Assembly: GCA_947184155.2 (NCBI GenBank)
Contig: CAMXCT020002024.1
Coordinates: forward strand, 603,620 to 667,619
From: Cladocopium goreaui
Lineage: Eukaryota > Sar > Dinophyceae > Suessiales > Symbiodiniaceae
Reading direction: 5' to 3'
DNA: 64,000 nucleotides
Shown here: in pieces, positions 51,564 to 62,600 of the stretch
How the letters are laid out: every line of letters starts with the position of its first letter
How positions within the stretch are numbered: the first letter of the stretch is position 1
Notes under the pieces: model-generated
Told to the model about the DNA's origin: nothing
The model's input: the letters and a program-made list of their open reading frames with translations, nothing else
Database searches by the model: none
Position numbers and translations under genes: made by a program

Positions 51564-52575
51564 GGGGGAGGTGGACCCGTGAGGGTCCGGGGGGACGTTA
51601 AACTGGAGCATAGCGCAGGGGAGTTGCTGTAGGCCCCCGTCCCTAACGAACCGTGAATTAACACGGTACCTTGGTACCCCCTAGTCGGCGTGTGTTGACA
51701 TGTTGGGTTGCTCCTCATGTCACACCCTCGTTTGTGTTTGCGCACATCCTTGGGTGATCGTGCGGTATCTCGGGGTTCTCCCGGACCGATCGGTACACAC
51801 GTGGTACGGGACCGACGGGTCTCACCTTACCTTGTGTCTAGGGTAGCAACACCCAATGATGACACGGGGGAACAGGCAAGGTCGGTGAACCTCTTAGAGA
51901 CTTGGGGACTTGTCTCGAGGAGGGGTCAACGGGGCAACCCGTTGGCTAACGGTCAATATTCATCGTTGGGTAGCTAAGCTCACGGTGGACAAGACCGTCG
52001 GTTCCTCCCTAACAGTGTTAGGGTCCTGTCGCAAGACAGGTGTATCCCCCTGGGATACATGGGATCGCTAACGACTGGGTCACCGACCGGTTCACTCTCA
52101 ACCTTCGGGGAGAGTGGGCTCAATGTACAGTCTGGCCACAGTGAGGACCTTGTTCTCGGCTCTAAGGTCCGAGCTGTGCTCCATAGGGACTGGGGTCACT
52201 GAAAAGGTGACTAAGACTTTCCACTCCTTTCTTGGATCGTCTTCTCCAGTAGCTGCTGGAGTCCGGGAACCTATGGGGGCATCATGAGTTGGTCTCTCTT
52301 GGATTGAGTGGTGATCATCTTGGGTGAAATGAATGGGTTCCGTCTCCACGTCCATTCGGGGTGTACGGTTTACGCTGTACATTCCTGGTGGAAATGAATG
52401 GGTTCGGTTCCCACGTCACTCGGTGAGTGGATCCACTCTCCTTGGTTTGACCTGGGACTCGTGGTGTGGAAAGGGTACCGCCCCAGGGTGCGCCTGGTGC
52501 TTGCGGGGGGCCATGCTTCTGCGTGGTTTTCGCCTTTTTGGCGTGGCCCTGCACCGGGAGCCCAAAGGTACCAAG
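51564..52575 (+). repeat. ~1-kb structured repeat, copy 2 (candidate structured intron)
   Basis: Same structures as copy 1 with loop or compensating changes: CCGTG-aattaa-CACGG, GGTAC-cttg-GTACC, AACGGG-GCAA-CCCGTT (C-G for U-G), CCTGTC-GCAA-GACAGG (GCAA for GTGA), CTCCAG-tagctg-CTGGAG (A-U/U-A swap), GTATCCC-cct-GGGATAC. It also has GGACCC-GTGA-GGGTCC near its start, absent from copy 1. The preceding frame ends GGGTAG, giving a GG|GTAG edge; copy 1 has GG|ATAG. Confidence 0.75.
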
Positions 52576-53318
52576 CGGCACAGAAACCTCAAGAAATCAA
52601 CCTCACGTGCCCGAAACGTTCCTGTGACGAGCTTTCCGCGGAAGGAGAAAAACAGCTGCTCCAAGCAGTCAAATTTGGTTCTACAAATTTGCCTGGTTTT
52701 CACCTGGGGTTGGATGAAGACTTTCAAATGGCTGGAAGCTTCCAGGAGCTCATCCATGGGTACACCGCAGGGCTCGTTGAACCATGTATGATGAGAGGTC
52801 TCCAACCACTCGGATCGAATCGTACTATTCTGGAGGTGATCATTCCTTCTCCAGAAGGGCTTACCCCCGAGAAATGGAAAGAAACAGCCACACTGTGCCC
52901 ACTTGACTGGCCTTCCAATTACAGTCTTTTACGTTTGTGGCATATGAATGGGAGCCTTCATCAAACAGAGGCGCGGCTCAGGAAGCAACAGTCCCACAAC
53001 CATATGTTTGCTGAGTGGACAGTCCATCTTGACAGATTCGAGGAGCGAGTTTTATTCCAGCAGCCAGCAGTCTATATAGCGGAACATGCCTTGCAAACCA
53101 ACTTGAGGGAACGAAATTTCCCCGACAGGCGAGTCCGAAGGAAGGTCCCTCCTGAGGATCTGGACGCACATCGAAGGGCGCTCAGAGCACTTCATCAGCG
53201 TGCCACTGCCCAGCAAGCAGTGAACCCAGTTTCATTTGTGCTCACAAATGAATGGTATGATACTATTATAGCAGACAAAAAACGTCATCTTGAACACTTC
53301 ACGAGAGGTATGACATGA
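52576..53318 (+). CDS. Third frame of the helicase locus, no start codon
   Basis: About 247 codons from AAQKPQEINLTCPKRSCDEL to HFTRGMT, stop TGA. The first Met is ~50 residues in (FQMAGSFQ), so it too looks like a continuation exon. It has FGSTNLPGFHLGLDEDFQMA, LTPEKWKETATLCPLDWPSN and a basic C-terminal half (RRKVPPEDLDAHRRALRAL). No family recognised. It is followed by a C-rich noncoding stretch. Confidence 0.55.
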
Positions 53319-55880
53319 CCCCCAGCTCAACCCCCTACTTTCACACTTTCCTCCGTGTGTCCACCCCCCTCCCCCTCCTCTTCTCGTTTTTCTGTTTCAC
53401 TCCGGTTTTTCACCCATTAGTTGGTTTTGTTTTCATCAATCATGGTGGTGGAAGATGACTCTCGTGTCTAATAGGCTCATTTGTCACATCTACTTCAGTG
53501 AACTGTGCATACCCAGTGTGTCTGTCCAAGGACGTGACAGGTGCACTGGTATGCAGCAGGAGACACACCTTTCCCATTTATAATTGTTAGGTTCCTCATG
53601 TGACACATGCCTGGCTCCAACCAATCTAGATCTCGCCAGCAGTTGTGAGCCACAGTTGGCTTTGTGTGCGGGTGCCAGCGTAAGCTTAACAGATCGTGCC
53701 CATGGCACCGTTAATACCTGTTCTCCCCATGTTTGTCCCGTCACGCGCTTAGCTTGTACTAAGGTTGCCTCTGTTGAAAGCCTTGTGCACGCATTCGCTT
53801 TTTCACAGTCTGTGCCTGACAATCATCGATGGGTAAAGATGCTGGTGTTGTCCCTAGATGTCGTCGTTATGAGCCACCCACTCCCCCACCCTTTTTCACC
53901 AACTAAGGCACTTGAATTCACTAACTCATCTATAGATTTTACCATATGCAGCGCGAAACTAGGTGTTGGTGCCTCTTACTGTCTGTTTTTAGTTTAGGTT
54001 ATTGTTCCCTGCCTGACGTGACCCTCACTCCCCCTTGGATGTTCCTACTTGGCGCCTCGGTCCAGGTTTTACTGGTCCCTCCCTCGGGGTATCGTTGCTC
54101 CCGGCGACGGCCTTGTTGCTTTGCCTCCGTGCTGGGAGTGATTGCTGTGCATTGATTTCTCCTCTTCATTGTGTCTCATGGCATTAAAGGCCTCTGGCCC
54201 TGTGTGGGGATCTTTCCCTCTACACCATGTTTCCCGTGTTGTTGGAGTGCTGTGTGCACCCTCACTGAGGTATTCATCATTGTATGATCCGTGGCCCCTT
54301 CTTTGAACTCCGCTAAGGCACATTTGTACCCCTTCTGGTGCGGGTGTGTCCCTCTCCCTCTGTCCTCTGCTGCCTCCTGGCTCCTCTCCTCGTTCCTTCT
54401 GTGTGGCCGGTGTCGTTGTGTGTGCTTTGTCTTGGCCTCTCCCCCTTGTGTGGTTTGCTTCCCCCCATGATGGCAGGGTTCTCTTTGGCTTTTTTGTTTG
54501 ATTGACTTGTTTAAATTGGTGCCTTCTGGTTAACCTGCTGCCTGGATACTGAGGTTACCGCCCTACATCAGTGCGCTGTCATTTCACCCTACTATATTGG
54601 TCTTAGCTTTGGCTCCTAGGAATTCGTTTGCGGTGGGGCAGACTTTTGTCACCGTCCCCCCCTCTCCGTTTTACCTCTTTTTGGTTCTTGTTGTTTGCCT
54701 TGGCTGTTTGTTTTTTGTGGCTTTCTCGTTGGCTGTCTGGGGAGGGCCCTTCTCTTTTTGTTTTGTTTCTGCGTATTCTCAGGGAGGGGCGGTAGATCCC
54801 CGGTAGAGCCATGGACCAGGCTGCACTGCAGTGAGCTCTACTGGCGCTGTCCAGTGGTGCTTCCTGCTGTTCAGTCTGGAGCGCCCTAGTGCAGCAAAGC
54901 CTGCCCACATGGATCGGTGCGCTGATGGGACGTTGTGATTCTGCTACTGGCTTACTCTAGGGGAGAGTGGCCTTATGCGAGATGCACTGCGAACCTCTGG
55001 AACAGCTGATTTGCAGCAGTTTTCTTTCGCAGGGACGATGACACCTTGTAAATTCTGCTTGTCAATCTGGTGCTGGTACAGCGCACCTAGTCACCTTTTC
55101 AAGTTTGTGGCGTGAGCACGACTGACATGCGAGAGCGGCACAATTGTGTACAGTTCGCTAGTAGCAATCTTTCTTGCTTAAGCCTACCCTCTGCATGAGT
55201 GCATTTTATTCATCTGCAAAGACTATACGGAGAGAATCATCCATTTCTTTTGTGGCTACAGCTCGCCATTGGCACCTTTTCAGGTCCTCTTGGCTTCCTA
55301 CGATTTGACAGCATTTGTGGTGAATTACACATTTTGTCCTGCATGACCTACAGGCTGTCAATCCCTACCCCCCGCGAGGGGGGTATCAAGTCACATCACC
55401 ACTGCGGCAGCATCTCACTATAGAGACTGGACTCCGACTTCACTTCTCTTCATATGATTAACTGTGATAATGAGACTGGCAACTGGTACGAATTGTACTA
55501 TCAACGTTTCCTGATTTGCCTACTTATCAGAGAGCTGGAGCAACAGCAACGGATTACAGGAGATGAGATTCTGGGTGATCGTGCACTATATTTTTTTCGT
55601 TCTGCAGTACCTAATTAGTTTGCATGTTTTTGATGACGATGCAGTGACTTCTGTCACTGTATCCTTGGCAAATCACTGAATGGTTGGTTTGGTTGTTTGT
55701 TTGGGCCCGGCCCCGTTCTTTGTTGCTTCGCTGTTTTGCCTTTTGGCGAAACGCAAATCTGGCTGGGGGATTTGCGGGTCGTTTTTGGTTGCTCTTTTTT
55801 GGTTTTGGTTGGTGTTGATATGATGATTTGCCTGCGTTTTAGGGACCACACGTGTCCTTTTTCTGAATGCTTTTCACCGC
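53319..55880. other. Pyrimidine-rich region without a recognised gene
   Basis: C/T-rich sequence (CTCCCTC, TTTTGTTT words). The longest + strand open stretch (53584-53997) lacks a good start and any domain. It may be 3' UTR or intron of the helicase locus. Confidence 0.5.
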
Positions 55881-55899
55881 TTACTCAATTGTAAGGACC

Positions 55900-56641
55900 G
55901 TGCCTAGTGCGAATCGGCCAAACCGGAGGAAAAAAAAGAAACCACCGTGGCCCGGGTACATACATGGCCTGCGACTTTTCACTAAGTTGCTAGTTGCACA
56001 CCCGCTAGTCGGAGTAAGTCTGCCCCCTGAAATCCGCCCAGTTGATCTTCTGAGATTAACAGGATACATGGTAGGCTCCATCTACATTCGGGGGCACAGC
56101 GCTGGCTCGTACGCAGGAATGGTATGGGAAACTATCCTCTCAGAATTCCCAGATGTTCGTCAAAACCGTGCTAGCAGCCATTGCGCTACCACCATCGCTG
56201 CTCACGACATGCAATTCATCTCAGCTGAGAGAGATCCACCTCATTCACCATGCAGATGACAGGCTCTGCGTATGGAACCCGTCAAACCATGACATCAAGC
56301 TGCTTAAGTAACGGGGCTTTAAAATTGCGCATATCACAGGATGGAGAGCGTACCTCGGTACTGCACAACATAACTACTCGCATTGGACAAGAGTTGCCCT
56401 CCCAGAAGGACGACCAGATATGGAGCAGTTAGAAGGTACCCCTGGAGTGCTCCCCTTCGAAGTGTACTCACAGGCTCCGCTCCGACTGATCTCATGGTGC
56501 AGCTTTGAGCTCTCAAGAATTGCCAGAAAACTCCTGCGTGAATTAGCGGAAATGTGTGAGCTACCTGAAACCACTACACAGGCACTTGTTACACACATTG
56601 CTGCCCACAAGGGAGGCCCTTTTGAGCGAAGCCGGTTTTGA
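55900..56641 (+). pseudogene. Alpha/beta-hydrolase-like frame, broken
   Basis: Frame 1 gives a basic start (RRKKKKPPWPGYIHG), then SIYIRGHSAGSYAGMVWE, a Gly-x-Ser-x-Gly nucleophile elbow. A frameshift near 56160 moves to a frame reading VLAAIALPPSLL, LREIHLIHHADDRLCVW (candidate acid), an in-frame TAA at 56309-56311, then ITGWRAYLGTAQHNYSHW (candidate His). The Ser-Asp-His order fits an alpha/beta hydrolase. With one shift and one stop it should not make a full protein unless spliced around. Its end merges into the first unit of the 1.08-kb satellite. Confidence 0.6.
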
Positions 56642-59600
56642 GAAGGTTTTCCGGACCCAGAATTGGGTCCGTCGGAGCAAGCAATTTGTAGATGATTTTG
56701 CTTCTTGTTGGGGCAAAAGCGGGGTGCATATCGGTTGCTGCTTGACCCACTTGAAGTTAGCTTCCTATTATTTTCGTTGCGTCTGGTGGCTTGATTGTTT
56801 GCCGCTAAAGAAGGCCCATCAGCCTTTTGCAGCCCTTAGGTGATTGCTTGAAGTGTTTCTTGCTGTTGAGGAGTTTGTGGGTTTTTCGCGCAGGTGGCCG
56901 GCTTCCATTTGAATGATTGTATTGAATACTTTACTGCCCCTTGTTGGCCCCCCTTGCCCCTCTAGACTCCTACCGAGTTTTCAGCTCAGAAAGAACATGA
57001 ATCATGATCTTTTCAGTCAATCCCGTTATTAATTAATAGTATTAATTTAAAACGGGATGGAGTAGGAATCTGCTTAGGAAAATATGTGGCAGGGTGACGT
57101 ATTGAAGGCTTTCTTACTCCGCCATCGTTTCGATATCGTGTCAATTACATTGGGTAATTGAATTAAAACATAGCACGGAGTAGCGGAGTAGGCGGAGTAG
57201 CGAAGGATTGGTGAATGTTGCCTGGGTGGTGCTGCATTGCAAATCGCCGCATTGGAGCTAGGGAACGGAGACAGCTGATACCACATGTGCGCTTTCAGGT
57301 TCCATTTCTGGGGTCGGAAAGTCAATTGAAATCAGGCTTCGCATGTGCGGGCCTCTTCTGTTCCAACTCTATATGCTGGTTGCTTAAATAAACGCAGTTC
57401 TAATTTTTTGTGTTGCACTGGTCGGCCTTTGTTGTGGATTTTGCGATTTTGCGGTCTCATTTTTGGTACCGCCAGACGGTCCCAAAAATGGGACCGTGAA
57501 AGTACTTTTCTTTTGTTCTTTTACTAAGCCGTGCATGTGGTCCCAAAAATGGGACCGCTAGGCGGTCCCATTTTTGGGACCGTGTTTAGGTTCATTTTTT
57601 AAAGTTTTTTTTGTATCAGGGTTGCAGAAGCGCAATGTTTTGGTTTCAATGAAACTTTGCGGCTTATGGCGACCGGACAGGCAACTAGGGAGGCCCTTTT
57701 GAGCGAAGCCGGTTTTGAGAAGGTTTTCCGGACCCAGAATTGGGTCCGTCGGAGCAAGCAGTTTTGTAGATGATTTTTCTTCTTGTTGGGGCAAGCGGGG
57801 TGCATATCGGTTGCTGCTTGAACCCACTTGAAGTTAGCTTCCTATTATTTCGTTGCGTCTGGTGGCTTGATTGTTTGCCGCTAAAAGAAGGCCCATCAGC
57901 CTTTTGCAGCCCTTAGGTGATTGCTTGAAGTGTTTCTTGCTGTTGAGGAGTTTGTGGGTTTTTCGCGCAGGTGGCCGGCTTCCATTTGAATGATTGTATT
58001 GAATACTTTACTGCCCCTTGTTGGCCCCCCTTGCCCCTCTAGACTCTTACCGAAGTTTTCAGCTCAGAAAGAACATGAATCATGATCTTTTCAGTCAATC
58101 CCGTTATTAATTAATAGTATTAATTTAAAACGGGATGGAGTAGGAATCTGCTTAGGAAAAGATGTGGGAAAGTGAAGTATTGAAGGCTTTCTTATTCCGC
58201 CATCGCTTCGATATCGTGTCAATTACATTGGGTACTTGAATTAAAACATAGCACGGAGTAGCGGAGTAGCGCGGAGTAGCGAAGGATTGGTGAATGTTGC
58301 CTGGGTGGTGCTGCATCGCAAATCGCCACATTGGAGCTAGGGAACGGAGACAGCTGATACCACATGTGCGCTTTCAGGTTCCATTTCTGGGGTCGGAAAG
58401 TCAATTGAAATCAGGCTTCGCATGTGCGGGCCTCTTCTGTTCCAACTCTATATGCTGGTTGCTTAAATAAACGCAGTTCTAATTTTTTGTGTTGCACTGG
58501 TCGGCCTTTGTTGTGGATTTTGCGATTTTGCGGTCTCATTTTTGGTACCGCCAGACGGTCCCAAAAATGGGACCGTGAAAGTACTTTTCTTTTGTTCTTT
58601 TACTAAGCCGTGCATGTGGTCCCAAAAATGGGACCGCTAGGCGGTCCCATTTTTGGGACCGTGTTTAGGTTCATTTTTTAAAGTTTTTTTTGTATCAGGG
58701 TTGCAGAAGCGCAATGTTTTGGTTTCAATGAAACTTTGCGGCTTATGGCGACCGGACAGGCAACTAGGGAGGCCCTTTTGAGCGAAGCCGGTTTTGAGAA
58801 GGTTTTCCGGACCCAGAATTGGGTCCGTCGGAGCAAGCAGTTTTGTAGATGATTTTTCTTCTTGTTGGGGCAAGCGGGGTGCATATCGGTTGCTGCTTGA
58901 ACCCACTTGAAGTTAGCTTCCTATTATTTCGTTGCGTCTGGTGGCTTGATTGTTTGCCGCTAAAAGAAGGCCCATCAGCCTTTTGCAGCCCTTAGGTGAT
59001 TGCTTGAGGTGTCTCTTGCTGTTGCGGAGTTTGTGGGTTTTCGCGCAGGTGGCCGGCTTCCATTTACATGATTATATTGAATACTGTACTGCCCCTTGTT
59101 GGCCCCCCTTGCCCCTCTAGACTCCTACCGAAGTTTGCAGCCCAGAAAGAACATGAATCATGATCTTTTCAGTCAATCCCGTTATTAATTAATAGTATAA
59201 ATTTAAAACGGGATGGAGTAGGAATCTGCTTGGGAAAAGATGTGGGAAAGTGAAGTATTGAAGGCTTTCTTACTCCGCCATCGTTTCGATATCGTATCAA
59301 TTACATTGGGCACTTGAATTCAAACATAGCACGGAGTAGCGGAGTAGCGCGGAGTAGCGAAGGATTGGTGAATGTTGCCTGGGTGGTGCTGCATTGCAAA
59401 TCGCCACATTGGAGCTAGGGAACGGAGACAGCTGATACCACATGTGCGCTTTCAGGTTCCATTTCTGGGGCCGGAAAGTCAATTGAAATCAGGCTTCGCA
59501 TGTGCGGACCTCCTCTGTTCCAAATCTATATGCTGGTTGCTTAAATAAATGCAGTTGTAATTTTTTTGTTTGTTGCAAGGGTCGGCCTTTGCTGTGGATT

Positions 59601-62600
59601 TTGCGATTTTACGGTCTCATTTTTGGTACCGCCAGACGGTCCCAAAAATGGGACCGTGAAAGTGCTTTTCTTTTGTTCTTCTACTAAGCTGTGCATGCGG
59701 TCCCAAAAATGGGACCGCCAGGCGGTCCCATTTTTGGGACCATGTTTAAGTTCATTTTTTGAAGTTTTTTGTATCAGGGTTGCAGAAGCGCAAAGTTTTG
59801 GTTTCAATGAAACTTTGTGGCTTATGGCGACCGGAAGGGCAACTAGGGAGGCCCTTTTGAGCGAAGCCGGTTTTGAGAAGGTTTTCCAACTAGGGAGGCC
59901 CTTTTGAGCGAAGCCGGTTTTGAGAAGGTTTTCCGGACCCAGAATTGGGTCCGTCGGAGCAAGCAGTTTTGTAGATGATTTTGCTTCTTGTTGGGGCAAG
60001 CGGGGTGCATATCGGTTGCTGCTTGAACCCACTTGAAGTTAGCTTCCTATTATTTCGTTGCGTCTGGTGGCTTGATTGTTTGCCGCTAAAAGAAGGCCCA
60101 TCAGCCTTTTGCAGCCCTTAGGTGATTGCTTGAGGTGTTTCTTGCTGTTGCGGAGTTTGTGGGTTTTCGCGCAGGTGGCCGGCTTCCATTTGAATGATTG
60201 TATTAAATACTTTACTGCCCCTTGTTGGCCCCCTTGCCCCTCTAGACTCCTACCGAAGTTTTCAGCCCAGAAAGAGCATGAATAATGATCTTTTCAGTCA
60301 ATCCCGTTATTAATTAATAGTATAAATTTAAAACGGGATGGAGTAGGAATCTGCTTAGGAAAATATGTGGCAAGGTGACGTATTGAAGGCTTTCTTACTC
60401 CGCCATCGTTTCGATATCGTGTCAATTACATTGGGTAAGTGAATTAAACATAGCACGGAGTAGCGAAGGATTGGTGAATGTTGCCTGGGTGGTGCTGCAT
60501 CGCAAATCGCCGCATTGGAGCTAGGGAACGGAGACAGCTGATACCACATGTGCGCTTTCAGGTTCCATTTCTGGGGCCGGAAAGTCAATTGAAATCAGGC
60601 TTCGCATGTGCGGGCCTCCTCTGTTCCAACTCTATATGCTGGTTGCTTAAATAAACGCAGTTGTAATTTTTTGTTTGTTGCACGGGTCGGCCTTTGCTGT
60701 GGATTTTGCGATTTTGCGGTCTCATTTTTGGTACCGCCAGACGGTCCCAAAAATGGGACCGTGAAAGTGCTTTTCTTTTGTTCTTTTACTAAGCTGTGCA
60801 TGTGGTCCCAAAAATGGGACCGCCAGGCGGTCCCATTTTTGGGACCGTGTTTGGGTTCATTTTTTAAAGTTTTTTTTTTGTATCAGGGTTGCAGAAAGCG
60901 CAATGTTTTGGTTTCAATGAAACTTTGTGGCTTATGGCGACCGGACGGGCAACTAGGGAAGCCCTTTGGAGCGAAGCCGGTTTTGAGAAGGTTTTCCGGA
61001 CCCAGAATTGGGTCCGTTAGAGCAAGCAGTTTTGTAGATGATTTTGTTTCTTGTTGGGGCAAGCGGGGTGCATATCGGTTGCTGCTTGAACCCACTTGAA
61101 GCTAGCTTCTTATTATTTCCTTGCGTCTGGTGGCTTGATTGTTTGCCGCTAAAAGAAGGCCCATCAGCCTTTTGCAGCCCTTAGGTGATTGCTGGAAGTG
61201 TTTCTTGCTGTTGAGGAGTTTGTGGGTTTTCGCGCAGGTGGCCGGCTTCCATTTGAATGATTGTATTAAATACTTTACTGCCCCTTGTTGGCCCCCTTGC
61301 CCCTCTAGACTCCTACCGAAGTTTTCAGCCCAGAAAGAACATGAATAATGATCTTTTCAGTCATTTAAAACGGGATGGAGTAGGAATCTGCTTAGGAAAA
61401 TATGTGGCAAGGTGACGTATTGAAGGCTTTCTTACTCCGCCATCGTTTCGATATCGTGTCAATTACATTGGGTAAGTGAATTAAACATAGCACGGAGTAG
61501 CGGAGTAGCGGAGTAGCGCGGAGTAGCGAAGGATTGGTGAATGTTGCCTGGGGGGTGCTGCATCGCAAATCGCCGCATTGGAGCTAGGGAACGGAGACAG
61601 CTGATACCACATGTGCGCTTTCAGGTTCCATTTCTGGGGCCGGAAAGTCAATTGAAATCAGGCTTCGCATGTGCGGGCCTCCTCTGTTCCAACTCTATAT
61701 GCTGGTTGCTTAAATAAACGCAGTTGTAATTTTTTGTTTGTTGCGCGGGTCGGCCTTTGCTGTGGATTTTGCGATTTTGCGGTCTCATTTTTGGTACCGC
61801 CAGACGGTCCCAAAAATGGGACCGTGAAAGTGCTTTTCTTCATTTCTTTTACTAAGCTGCACATGTGGTCGCAAAAATGGGACCGCCAGGCGGTCCCATT
61901 TTTGGGACCGTGTTTAGGTTCATTTTTTGGAAGTTTTTTGTATCAAGGTTGCAGAAGCGCAACGTTTTGGTTTCAATGAAGCTTTGTGGCTTATGGCGGC
62001 CGGAAGGGCAACTAGGAGGCCCTTTTGAGCGAAGCCGGTTTTGAGAATGTTTTCCGGACCCAGAATTGGGCCCGTCGGAGAAAGCTGTTTTGTAGATGAT
62101 TTTGTTTCTTGTTGGGGCAAGCGGGGTGCATATCGGTTGCTGCTTGAACCCAGTTGAAGGTAGCTTTTTATTATTTCGTTTCGTCTGGTGGCTTGGTTGT
62201 TTGCTGCTAAAAGAAGGCGCATCAGCCTTTTGCAGCCTTATAGGTGATTGCTTGAAGTGTTTCTTGCTGTTGCGGAGTTTGTGGGTTTTCGCGCAGGTGG
62301 CCGGCTTCCATTTGAATGATTGTATTGAATACTCTACTGCCCCTTGTTGGCCCCCCTTGCCCCTCTAGACTCCTACCGAAGTTTTCAGCCCAGAAAGAAC
62401 ATGAATCATGATCTTTTCAGTCAATCCCGTTATTAATTAATAGTATAAATTTAAAACGGGATGGAGTAGGAATCTTCTTAGGAAAAGATGTGGGAAGGTG
62501 AAGTATTGAAGGCTTTCTTACTCCGCGATCGTTTCGATATCGTGTCAATTACATTGGGTAATTGAATTAAAACATAGCACGGAGTAGCGGAGTAGCGCGG

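Noticed and set aside
49217-52575. rRNA, RNase P or group II intron identity for the structured repeats
   Set aside because: No conserved core sequence of these RNAs was recognised; only GNRA/UUCG hairpins and covariation can be claimed.
53584-53997. 137-codon + strand frame
   Set aside because: No ATG start at its edge, no domain, and pyrimidine-rich noncoding surroundings.
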